Shown here in pieces: positions 8,272 through 13,916 of a stretch of 13,916 bases of DNA. Both the position numbers and the translations under genes were made by a program. The notes beneath the pieces were generated by a model. It was given only the letters and a program-made list of their open reading frames with translations. It ran no database searches and was not told the DNA's origin. Source of the stretch: Candidatus Bathyarchaeota archaeon (lineage in GTDB: Archaea > Thermoproteota > Bathyarchaeia > 40CM-2-53-6); NCBI GenBank assembly GCA_005883695.1, contig VBBV01000032.1:1-13916 (forward strand), in the 5' to 3' direction. Position 1 is the stretch's first letter. Each line of letters opens with the position of its first letter.

Positions 8272-8278
8272 ATTTTAG
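8272..8278 (-). promoter_or_regulatory. Possible internal promoter (TATA-like) before rpl12
   Basis: CTAAAAT on the minus strand in the 60-nt rpl10-rpl12 gap, about 35-40 nt before the rpl12 GTG. An internal promoter would suit the need for several L12 copies per ribosome, but the predicted transcript start would fall close to the Shine-Dalgarno motif, which counts against it. Weak call. Confidence 0.22.
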
Positions 8279-8298
8279 TCGAGCGTCAATTCCTACAC

Positions 8299-9174
8299 TT
8301 AAGGGTTTCCGGGTGTTGCGCTAGAAATCTTCTGGTTCAGCACGTTTGCGTTCATCACCGCGCGCCTAAGGACCGGCTCGATGGTACCGCTTTCAAGGAA
8401 GCCCGCTTCAACAGCGATCGCTAACGCTTCTCTCATTCCCTTCCCTAGGATTCTCGGGGCGTTCTCGGGAGTGACGTAGCCTGCGTCGATTGAGAGGCTA
8501 AATGCATTACTCACTGCTTGGAAGACGTCGTTTCGATAGGCGCTGATGTCTAGGACCAGATCGTCGGATCTGAGTATGGTTCCGTTGTCATATGCGGTAG
8601 ATAGGGTGAGCCCGGCTTCCATTGGTTTCAGTCCAAGTTTGGAGAGTACTGAGGCCATTTTTGGCGTGATGAGGTCTCCTCTTCTAGCGACCACCGAGTC
8701 TCTTGCAACCCAGATGCTCCCGCCTTCGATTCTTGTCTGGACCTTGATTTCTCCGAATTCGCTGATTACTGGGCCTGGTGGCAGTCCAGTGTTTCCGGCC
8801 GGGACCATGATCTCACCTGTTGCAATGTCTCCCGCTTTTGCAGGTACTCTGACCTTGCTCTTTTCCAGCAGTATGATCAGAGAGTAAGGATTGACATCGG
8901 TGAACAGGAGAATGTTCGACCCTTGGAGATCCTTGACGAACTCCCCCACCCTTCCATGGCCGGACTCTGACAGCTCCACTGACTTGCGCAACAAATTGTT
9001 CTTAGTAACCACCATGGCGACTCTGTCCCGAAGACGCTTTCGTAGTTCGTGGATTTGGGATGACCGGACTTTAGTCAGATCGGCAGCTGCGATGACCGGA
9101 TACTTCTCCAACAGAACTTGCAGCTCGGCTATTGCTTCTTTCTTCCACGCTGCTACTTTTCGGGTCGTCGACAT
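8299..9174 (-). CDS. rpl10: Ribosomal protein L10 (P0-type), lacking the usual acidic tail
   Basis: Stalk base protein of 291 aa that binds 23S rRNA with L11 and holds the L12 dimers. The N-terminal RNA-binding domain (RKVAAWKKEAIAELQ; LRDRVAMVVTKNNLLRKS) is followed by the archaeal/eukaryotic-type inserted domain (PAGNTGLPPGP, IWVARDSVVARRGDLI) and a helical C-terminal part expected to bind L12 dimers. The protein ends ATPGNP at TAA, without the acidic Lys/Glu segment and GLxxLFG end that many archaeal P0 proteins share with L12; the frame after the stop holds no remnant of it. It starts at ATG 4 nt after the TAA of full-length rpl1, with no clear Shine-Dalgarno motif, so its translation is probably coupled to that of rpl1. 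Confidence 0.95.
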   Translation of the reverse strand: MSTTRKVAAWKKEAIAELQVLLEKYPVIAAADLTKVRSSQIHELRKRLRDRVAMVVTKNNLLRKSVELSESGHGRVGEFVKDLQGSNILLFTDVNPYSLIILLEKSKVRVPAKAGDIATGEIMVPAGNTGLPPGPVISEFGEIKVQTRIEGGSIWVARDSVVARRGDLITPKMASVLSKLGLKPMEAGLTLSTAYDNGTILRSDDLVLDISAYRNDVFQAVSNAFSLSIDAGYVTPENAPRILGKGMREALAIAVEAGFLESGTIEPVLRRAVMNANVLNQKISSATPGNP

Positions 9175-9178
9175 TGTC

Positions 9179-9841
9179 TTATGCCGCCGTGGTCAGCGGT
9201 ATCTTTACCAGCGGTCCCATTGAGGCTTTGATCGAGACCGCTTTGATGTTCTTAGGACCTTTCTCAAGCTTCGCCTCCAATCGCGAGATTACCGTCTGGA
9301 TGTTCTGCACTAGGATATCGTCAGCTATGTCCTCGGTTCCTACTTTGACCTAGATTACAGGCTGATCCTTCATCTTGAGCCTGACATTGCGGCGCTGGCG
9401 CTTGATGATATCGTCAATCGGTGCCGTGGGAGGGATCGGTGTCGGCATTTTGCCTCTAGGTCCGAGAATCTGTCCGAGTGTCTTTCCGACCTGGGGCATC
9501 AATGGGGCTTCTGCGACAAAAAAGTCGTAGGTTTGAGCTATCTTCCGAGCTTCCTTTTTCGCTCGACCTAGTTTGTCAAGATCTTCGCGTCCGATAACAA
9601 TGTCGGCTCCTGCGTTCTTGGCCCTAACAGCGAGATCGCCACCAGCTATCACAGCGACTTTCGAATCCTTGTCTGCTGGCGTCGGGAGTTCGAGGTTCTC
9701 GTTGATCCTCCCCTCAGGCTTTTTCAGGTCTATCTCGCGAAGCTTGACCGATAGTTCAATGGCTTGTGTGAACTTTCTCTTCTCTGTCTTGCTCCTCACG
9801 TCGCCTAGTGCTTTTGTGATTGAATCCTTGGACAAGGGCAT
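9179..9841 (-). CDS. rpl1: Ribosomal protein L1, interrupted by an in-frame TAG at codon 164
   Basis: L1-stalk protein that moves with E-site tRNA and, in studied archaea, represses its own mRNA. The ATG-started frame gives normal L1 from MPLSKDSI through the hallmark LGPRGKMPTP to KDQPVI, then TAG (9350-9352). The same frame then continues for 56 residues (VKVGTEDI...SMGPLVKI, which match the L1 C-terminus) to TAA at 9179-9181. Full length would be about 220 residues, the normal archaeal size. From memory of the Methanocaldococcus protein, the TAG position is Gln, so one C-to-T change (CAG to TAG) explains it. Stopping at TAG would yield a 163-aa protein lacking the last strands and helix of domain I and leave a 175-nt gap before rpl10, instead of 4 nt. 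It could be a sequencing error, a recent nonsense mutation or translational readthrough. Gene identity is certain; the status of the TAG is not. Confidence 0.9.
9350..9352 (-). other. In-frame TAG within rpl1
   Basis: Amber codon in the context ATC TAG GTC. The three-base change needed to restore the gene is a single transition to CAG (Gln). No strong hairpin was recognised just downstream, and no pyrrolysine or suppressor tRNA gene is in the window. The downstream codons keep conserved L1 residues and no further disruption, so any loss of function would be recent. Confidence 0.9.
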
Positions 9842-9853
9842 CTTACCGTTCTC

Positions 9854-10345
9854 CTATTGTAATTCCTTTAGCGCCGCGTCATACTGACCCGCATCGAGGT
9901 TCTTGATGAACTCTTTCGGTTCTTTAGCGTCTACGGTCACGCCCATGCTTACACATGCTCCGGCGACCTCTTTCACCGCTGACTTTAGGGTTCGTGCGTA
10001 GCTGTCGGTTCGTTTCATCTGGGCAATCTTCACAATCTGTTCAGGAGATAGGTTGCCGACCTTCGTGGCCTTAGGTGTTGCCGATCCTTTCTCGACCCCT
10101 AATTCCTTTACTATCAAGGCAGATGTAGTTGGTGTGCCGATCTCGACTTCGAAGCTCTTGTCTTCTACGTTCACGAGGATCTTTACGGGGACTTTCATTC
10201 CCGCATAGGCTTTTGTGAGCTCGTTGATCTTGTTCACAATTTGCAGAATGTTGACTCCGAGGGGTCCTAATTGGGGACCGAGCGGAACGCCTGCTGTGGC
10301 TTTGCCGCCGTCGATTATCGCGTCAACTGTTTTCTTGTCGGCCAG
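9854..10345 (-). CDS. rpl11: Ribosomal protein L11 with apparent CTG start
   Basis: Large-subunit protein at the base of the P stalk, part of the GTPase-associated centre with L10. The full protein is 163 aa, the usual archaeal length. The conserved N-terminus (ADKKTVDAIIDGGKATAG, then VPLGPQLGPLG) lies upstream of the first ATG-type start in this frame (10237), so a start there would delete essential domain sequence. An in-frame TAG sits only two codons before the CTG at 10345; the codons between are GGG and AAG. CTG is therefore the only near-cognate start able to give the complete protein, and GAGGT lies 8 nt upstream of it. The gene overlaps the end of spt5 by 23 nt and stops at TAG, 12 nt before rpl1 and in the same frame as rpl1. 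Product call is firm; the start codon could also reflect a base error. Confidence 0.95.
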   Translation of the reverse strand: MADKKTVDAIIDGGKATAGVPLGPQLGPLGVNILQIVNKINELTKAYAGMKVPVKILVNVEDKSFEVEIGTPTTSALIVKELGVEKGSATPKATKVGNLSPEQIVKIAQMKRTDSYARTLKSAVKEVAGACVSMGVTVDAKEPKEFIKNLDAGQYDAALKELQ

Positions 10346-10820
10346 CTTCCCCTACCTCTCCTCGACTTACGAGCTTCACATAATCTGCATGTACTGTTAT
10401 GGGCAGTGTCGCGAAACCCTCCTCCAAGAGCTCGATAACGACTTCTTGTTTGACCTTGTCGACGTGTGTGATCTTTGCTTTCAAACCTCGGAAAGGTCCA
10501 CCGACAACCTCAACGAGGTTGCCCACGCTAAGCTCTTCGATTACGGGTTTCGTTACTATGAATCGTTCGATAGCGGCGAGAGAGACGACGCCTTTTGTTC
10601 TGGTTCGCGCGTGTCTAGTTCCGGCTATTGCTTCATCGACAAAGTGGGGTCCCATTGCCTCGACGAAGATATAGCCCTTGATCACTTCGGGTGCGAGTAT
10701 TGCCACGATGGGCAGTTTCTTGGGCTGGATTCTGCTGGCCATGAGGTCCACTACGGTTCTCTCTTGGCCGCTGGTTGTGCGGACTGCGTATATCGAGGTC
10801 TTCTGAGTTTGGGTGGCCAC
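10323..10820 (-). CDS. spt5: Transcription elongation factor Spt5 (NusG homologue)
   Basis: Archaeal Spt5 of 165 aa, which works with Spt4 to close the RNA polymerase clamp and support processive elongation. The NGN domain covers about residues 7-90 (IYAVRTTSGQERTVVDLM, then IKGYIFVEA), and a KOW domain follows (about 95-150, with VGNLVEVVGGPFRGLKAKI). The start is GTG, 12 nt after the secE stop; the spt5 frame is the same as that of secE. The C-terminal tail (GEVGEAGRQENS) is coded by DNA that also holds the rpl11 ribosome binding site and start. The secE-spt5-rpl11 order is the classic archaeal and bacterial arrangement and implies co-transcription. Confidence 0.96.
   Translation of the reverse strand: MATQTQKTSIYAVRTTSGQERTVVDLMASRIQPKKLPIVAILAPEVIKGYIFVEAMGPHFVDEAIAGTRHARTRTKGVVSLAAIERFIVTKPVIEELSVGNLVEVVGGPFRGLKAKITHVDKVKQEVVIELLEEGFATLPITVHADYVKLVSRGEVGEAGRQENS
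10354..10358 (-). promoter_or_regulatory. Shine-Dalgarno motif before the CTG of rpl11
   Basis: GAGGT on the minus strand, inside the last codons of spt5, 8 nt before CTG. A second GGAG lies just upstream (10358-10361). The optimal spacing supports CTG as the initiation codon. Confidence 0.55.
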
Positions 10821-10832
10821 GATCTTGCCCTT

Positions 10833-11036
10833 CTATCGTCCTGCAGCAGCTTGGCTAGCCGGCAACTGGTATAGTCCGACAACCCAGAATAGGATTCTGA
10901 GAACGAATCCTATGCCCCCGACAATAGCTACGCCTATCAGGATAATCTTGATATTGAGTTTTGTTTCTTGCCAGTCCGGCTTTTGGGCTACGTGAAACAG
11001 GCGTCTCGCGGACTGAAGGAAGTTTCCAATGCCCAT
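10833..11036 (-). CDS. secE: Preprotein translocase subunit SecE (Sec61 gamma)
   Basis: Small membrane subunit of the SecYEG/Sec61 channel, 67 aa. An amphipathic N-terminal helix (about residues 4-20, FLQSARRLFHVAQKP) is followed by one hydrophobic segment (about 31-54, rich in Ile/Val/Gly), the single transmembrane helix typical of archaeal SecE. The motif KPDWQET just before the membrane segment matches the conserved cytoplasmic part of the family. It starts at ATG with GAGGG 6 nt upstream and a TATA-like box about 50 nt upstream, making it the first gene of the operon. It stops at TAG. Confidence 0.93.
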   Translation of the reverse strand: MGIGNFLQSARRLFHVAQKPDWQETKLNIKIILIGVAIVGGIGFVLRILFWVVGLYQLPASQAAAGR

Positions 11037-11042
11037 GACAAG

Positions 11043-11047
11043 CCCTC
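11043..11047 (-). promoter_or_regulatory. Shine-Dalgarno motif of secE
   Basis: GAGGG on the minus strand, 6 nt before the secE ATG at 11036. Confidence 0.5.
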
Positions 11048-11083
11048 GATTATGGATCGGACTTCGATGGACCCGGCCTTCCC

Positions 11084-11091
11084 TATTTTAA
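11084..11091 (-). promoter_or_regulatory. TATA-like box of the secE-spt5-ribosomal protein operon
   Basis: TTAAAATA on the minus strand, in a 170-nt gap between secE and argF. It would place transcription start near 11060, giving a leader of about 25 nt that contains the secE Shine-Dalgarno motif. It is the strongest A/T-rich element in this gap. Confidence 0.5.
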
Positions 11092-11206
11092 CTATGCTAG
11101 TGCCATGGCGTCGCTAGCGCCTTTCAACCTCGATGTTCCACCTTTCGAGAAGTAAGAGGCGATGCTATGATCGCTGGACCCAAGGAGGCTTCTATTCTAA
11201 AGCTGA

Positions 11207-12130
11207 CTACAGGATGAGTGAAAGAAGTCCTCTGGCAGTGTGCAATCTGTTTTCGGCCTCGTCCCAAACCGCTGAATGGGGGCCGTCGATTACGTCTTCG
11301 GTTACTTCCTCGCCCCTATGAGCGGGGAGGCAGTGAAGGAATATCGCTCCAGGCTTAGCATGCGAGAGCAGTGAGCTGGTGACCCGGTATTTTGGAATGA
11401 ACGTCGACAGTCGTGTGTCCTTTTCTTTCTCCATGCCCATTGAAACGAACGTGTCGGTGTAAATCGCGTCTGTTCCCTTTACCGCTTCTTCGGGGTCTTC
11501 CACAATGCTAATTGTTGCACCGGACGTTCTGGCGGACTCCTCGGCATGTTTGATCGCTTCGGGGTCCGGGCCATAACCTGGGGGCCTAGCGACTGCAATG
11601 TCAACCCCGGTCTTGGCGCAGCCTATCAGGAGGCTGTTGCAAACGTTGTTTCCGTCGCCGATGTAGGCTAGTTTTAGACCTTTCAGTCGCTTCTTGTATT
11701 GGATAAGTGTCAGCAGGTCCGCCAGAATCTGACACGGGTGGTGTTTGTCCGAGAGACCATTGATCACGGGCGCCTCCGCATTCTCAGCAAGAACGACAAG
11801 GTCGTCATGCGAGTAGACACGTGCCATTATCGCGTTGACATACCTATCCAAGACCTTGGCAGTATCCGAAATCGTTTCTCCTCGTCCCAGTTGCATCTCA
11901 TTCCAGCTAAGATAAATGGGATGGCCGCCTAGTTGCGCGACTGCTGTTTCGAAGGAAACCCGGGTCCTTGTCGATGGTTTCTGAAATATCAAGGCGACCG
12001 TCTTTCCTTTGAGTTGTTGTGGAACTCTCGTTCGTCTAGCCAATATCGCAGAGCGCTTTAGGATTAGATCGATCTCTCTGGCGGATAATTCGACTAACGA
12101 GAGAATGTCTCTTCCTTTCAGGCCGACCAA
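11207..12130 (-). CDS. argF: Ornithine carbamoyltransferase
   Basis: Makes citrulline from ornithine and carbamoyl phosphate in arginine synthesis; 307 aa, the normal size. Signature motifs seen are STRTR (carbamoyl phosphate binding, about residues 54-58), HPCQ (about 131-134), a DTFVSMG segment where many relatives have DVWVSMG, and HCLPAHRGEEV (catalytic Cys). It ends with the ENRLHTA...L sequence usual for the family, at TAG. The start is TTG at 12130, giving the typical opening LKGRDILSL. No ATG or GTG lies between it and the promoter. A GGAG lies 14 nt upstream, which is far, so Shine-Dalgarno support is weak. It sits between ftsY and secE and diverges from the SelT/SelW-like gene. Confidence 0.96.
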   Translation of the reverse strand: MVGLKGRDILSLVELSAREIDLILKRSAILARRTRVPQQLKGKTVALIFQKPSTRTRVSFETAVAQLGGHPIYLSWNEMQLGRGETISDTAKVLDRYVNAIMARVYSHDDLVVLAENAEAPVINGLSDKHHPCQILADLLTLIQYKKRLKGLKLAYIGDGNNVCNSLLIGCAKTGVDIAVARPPGYGPDPEAIKHAEESARTSGATISIVEDPEEAVKGTDAIYTDTFVSMGMEKEKDTRLSTFIPKYRVTSSLLSHAKPGAIFLHCLPAHRGEEVTEDVIDGPHSAVWDEAENRLHTARGLLSLIL

Positions 12131-12176
12131 GGCTCTCGATGCTTCTCCGCGACTGTTTCGCGTCGAGGATTCTCCT

Positions 12177-12184
12177 CTTATAAG
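12177..12184 (-). promoter_or_regulatory. TATA-like box of argF
   Basis: CTTATAAG, a perfect palindrome. On the minus strand it would start transcription about 25 nt before the argF TTG. Being symmetric it gives no direction by itself; position favours argF, since the plus-strand gene has its own box at 12233. Confidence 0.45.
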
Positions 12185-12232
12185 AACCCGCTTACTCGCG
12201 CCCTCTTATCGATCTTGGGGTTGAAAAACGAG

Positions 12233-12240
12233 TTTAAATC
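12233..12240 (+). promoter_or_regulatory. TATA-like box of the Rdx-family gene
   Basis: TTTAAATC preceded by an A-rich GAAAAACGAG, which could act as a BRE. Expected transcription start is near 12262, only about 10 nt before the ATG at 12272, so the mRNA would have a very short leader. Confidence 0.5.
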
Positions 12241-12271
12241 TCGCTGATCGTACATTCTACAATTGAGCTAC

Positions 12272-12541
12272 ATGGTAGACCTAGAAATAACATACTGCCA
12301 ACCTTGTGGACATCAGCCAACGGCGATTGACATGGTAAATCAGCTTCTCGCGACCTATGGCATGCCGCTGAACCGGAAACTGACGGTTTCGCTGAAACCA
12401 GCAGACAAGGGAGTCTTTGACGTTGTACTTGATGGCCAGCTTATCTTCTCGAAGCACCAACAAGGTCGGTTCCCGACTATGGAAGACCTCAGGAAACAGA
12501 TTGACCAGAAGCTTACGATTCCCCTAGAAACCCTGCAATAA
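12272..12541 (+). CDS. SelT/SelW/SelH (Rdx) family thioredoxin-like protein
   Basis: Small redox protein of 89 aa. The N-terminal strand is followed by a CxxC motif (ITYCQPCGH), the place where selenoprotein W/T relatives carry Cys-x-x-Sec; here both positions are Cys, so it is a non-selenoprotein member. The family's second signature, a strand-turn-strand with G-x-F-x-V-x-x-D-G and a following GRFP, is present (GVFDVVLDGQLIFSK, then GRFPTMEDL). ATG at 12272 is chosen over a TTG 9 nt upstream because of the short-leader promoter. The redox partner is unknown. It is a single plus-strand gene set between argF and ftsY and converges on ftsY. Confidence 0.85.
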   Translation: MVDLEITYCQPCGHQPTAIDMVNQLLATYGMPLNRKLTVSLKPADKGVFDVVLDGQLIFSKHQQGRFPTMEDLRKQIDQKLTIPLETLQ

Positions 12542-12604
12542 ATACACTAAAACGACTGGCAATTCCTCACCAAGGTCTCGCCAGGGTACTACACTAGATT
12601 CGCT

Positions 12605-13510
12605 TCATCCAATTAGGTTTCTTACGATAGTCTGGGGCTGGAATGGCTCCAGATCGTCGTAACCCTGGCCTGTTCCGACCATGGTCACGGGCCGACCCAT
12701 TATGTAGGACAAAGATATCGCGTTACCGCCTTTGACATCAGCGTCGAGTTTCGCGAGGATTATGCCATCAATCTTCACTGCTTGGGAAAAGACCTTGCCC
12801 TGCTCTACTGCATCGTTTCCAGTGAGAGCATCAACCACCAGAATCGTCAAGTCTGGTTTCGTAACTCGGACGATCTTTCTCATCTCTTCCAACAAGTTCT
12901 GGTTTGTTTGCATCCGCCCCGCGGTGTCTATTAGAACCACGTTTATCCCATGCGCTCGTGCATAGTTGACCGCGTCAAACGCTACAGCAGCCGGATCAGC
13001 CCCGTATTGATGTTTTATCATTCTTACTCCGATTCTTCTAGCATGCTCTTCAAGCTGTTCTATCGAGCCTGAGCGGTATGTGTCGCTTGCAGCGAGTATG
13101 CATGTCCGGCCTTTCTTCTGGAGAATGTGTGCGAGTTTTGCGATGCTTGTTGTTTTCCCCGTTCCATTGATGCCTACGAACACTATTATCGCGGGCTCTC
13201 CAACGTTCCTTTTCTTCTCAACCAGCTCGAAGATGTCAAGTCGTCCAGCTCTATCTAGTACCGACAGTAGTACGTCGCCTAGTATGGCCTTGACCCTTCC
13301 TCTGGGATCTGAGAATCTGGCGAACTGAACGTCTTTCAGCTTCTCTTTCAATTCGGTAGCTACGTAATCTGCGACAGAGACTGCGACATCGTTTTCCACC
13401 AGCGAAAGTTGGAACTCGTCTAGAACTTTGTCTAGATCCTTTCCTTGGAGCTCTGCCTTGGTTACGCGGTCGTAGAAGTTGGAAAACTGGGCTCTGAGTT
13501 TGTCAAACAA
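12605..13510 (-). CDS. ftsY: Signal recognition particle receptor FtsY
   Basis: SRP receptor GTPase that docks the SRP-ribosome complex at the membrane Sec channel; 301 aa. An N domain helical bundle (about residues 1-95) precedes the NG GTPase. Motifs are G1 GINGTGKTT (113-121), DTYRSGS (143-149), G3 DTAGR (195-199), G4 AKLD (253-256, with Ala where SRP GTPases commonly have Thr) and GTGQGYDDL (279-287). There is no long acidic A domain, as usual in archaea. The start is TTG, 8 nt inside the end of the prefoldin alpha gene (ATTGTTTGA holds both start and stop), so the pair is translationally coupled. It ends at TGA. Confidence 0.96.
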   Translation of the reverse strand: MFDKLRAQFSNFYDRVTKAELQGKDLDKVLDEFQLSLVENDVAVSVADYVATELKEKLKDVQFARFSDPRGRVKAILGDVLLSVLDRAGRLDIFELVEKKRNVGEPAIIVFVGINGTGKTTSIAKLAHILQKKGRTCILAASDTYRSGSIEQLEEHARRIGVRMIKHQYGADPAAVAFDAVNYARAHGINVVLIDTAGRMQTNQNLLEEMRKIVRVTKPDLTILVVDALTGNDAVEQGKVFSQAVKIDGIILAKLDADVKGGNAISLSYIMGRPVTMVGTGQGYDDLEPFQPQTIVRNLIG

Positions 13511-13916
13511 TCTCTACCGGCCCACCGCCTTTCCTGCGAGCTAGGTCCTCCAGGCGGGCTCTATAGTCCTCGGTCTGGTTAATGATCTGATTCAGCTGTT
13601 GCGTAACGTTGATTCGTGCCTTGTCCAGATCGGTCGCTCTAAGGTTGAGATCCTTAATTGAGTCCTCTACAGTTTTTTCCAAACAGACGCCCGCCCCAAC
13701 TCCGATTATGATGTGCTGAGGATCCTCGAGCTTCGCCTTGACAAAAGAGCCGGAGCCTATTGGAATCAGCATCTCAACGTCCCTTCCAGACTCCTTCGTG
13801 CCTTCTAGAGTTTGCTTAGCGGTTTGGGTCTCGGAGAGAGCGCCCGTGACGATGTCAAGTCTTGACGAGAGAACTCTGGCTGACCCTTCCAGCATTCTGA
13901 TCTCGACAAGTAGCTG
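13503..13916 (-). CDS. pfdA: Prefoldin alpha subunit, cut by the window end
   Basis: Subunit of the hexameric prefoldin chaperone (two alpha, four beta), which delivers unfolded proteins to the thermosome. The 5' end lies outside: seven in-frame codons (QLLVEIR) precede the first ATG at 13895 and run to the edge without a stop, reading like the normal N-terminal coiled coil. The visible 137 residues show an N-terminal helix, the central beta-hairpin region (MLIPIGSGSFVKAKL and HIIIGVGAGVCLEK) and a C-terminal coiled coil (about the last 55 residues). This arrangement, helix - two hairpins - helix, separates alpha from beta prefoldin. It stops at TGA inside the start of ftsY. The pfdA-ftsY pairing is common in archaea. 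Confidence 0.92.
   Translation of the reverse strand, partial: QLLVEIRMLEGSARVLSSRLDIVTGALSETQTAKQTLEGTKESGRDVEMLIPIGSGSFVKAKLEDPQHIIIGVGAGVCLEKTVEDSIKDLNLRATDLDKARINVTQQLNQIINQTEDYRARLEDLARRKGGGPVEIV

Noticed and set aside
9350..9352. Genome-wide reassignment of TAG to an amino acid such as pyrrolysine
   Set aside because: TAG ends leuS, rpl12, rpl11, secE and argF exactly at the family C-termini, so it acts as a normal stop here. The single rpl1 case needs a local explanation, and no pyl gene or suppressor tRNA is visible in the window.
10215..10874. Open frame of 219 codons on plus, antisense to spt5 and rpl11
   Set aside because: It is opposite two conserved genes, and its Cys/Ser/Leu-rich translation looks like a reading-frame shadow.
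11159..11174. Hairpin GCGAT / ATCGC downstream of argF
   Set aside because: The stem is 5 bp with a 6-nt loop and is not followed by a convincing T-rich tract; this can arise by chance.
12556..12584. Inverted repeat CTGGC / GCCAG between the Rdx gene and ftsY
   Set aside because: The stem is only 5 bp with a 19-nt loop and no T-run follows on either strand, so a terminator cannot be supported.
1..13916. CRISPR array, defence island, transposon or prophage
   Set aside because: No regular repeat-spacer pattern, no transposase, integrase or nuclease gene and no terminal repeats were seen; the window is almost entirely core genes.

Overview
This window looks like the chromosome of an archaeon, most likely from the TACK side of the tree (Nitrososphaeria- or Bathyarchaeia-like). 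It carries an archaeal-type P-stalk protein L12 with a C-terminal GLGALFG tail, prefoldin alpha, Spt5 with an NGN and a KOW domain, archaeal-type AlaRS and LeuRS, TATA-like boxes, and Shine-Dalgarno motifs before several genes. The phylum is inferred from protein character and gene order, not from a marker comparison. Almost all genes lie on the minus strand. No tRNA, rRNA, CRISPR array or insertion sequence was seen.

Reading the minus strand from the right edge: a prefoldin alpha gene cut by the window end overlaps ftsY. Then come a divergent pair (argF on minus and a small SelT/SelW/SelH-like redox gene on plus) and the conserved transcription-translation operon secE - spt5 - rpl11 - rpl1 - rpl10 - rpl12. 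Next is alaS, whose 3' end overlaps the 5' end of leuS. Leftwards, leuS converges tail-to-tail with a small plus-strand gene for a Cys/His-rich protein. Further left, a second small plus-strand zinc-ribbon gene diverges from an NSUN6-like PUA-containing RNA cytosine-5 methyltransferase. About 330 bases between the two small genes hold no convincing gene, only a degenerate repeat and a short hairpin.

The genes serve the core of information processing: protein export (FtsY, SecE), chaperoning (prefoldin), transcription elongation (Spt5), the ribosomal L1 and P stalks (L11, L1, L10, L12), tRNA charging (AlaRS, LeuRS) and RNA modification. ArgF, for arginine synthesis, and the redox protein are metabolic neighbours lying between ftsY and secE.

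The most unusual observations concern decoding. The rpl1 reading frame is interrupted by one TAG at codon 164, where the family has Gln, and conserved L1 sequence continues to a TAA just before rpl10. Full-length L11 and LeuRS can only be obtained from CTG and ACG starts, each placed 8-9 nt after a Shine-Dalgarno motif. TAG is also the ordinary stop codon of several genes here, so a genome-wide sense meaning of TAG is not supported. Sequencing or consensus error remains a live explanation for all three.
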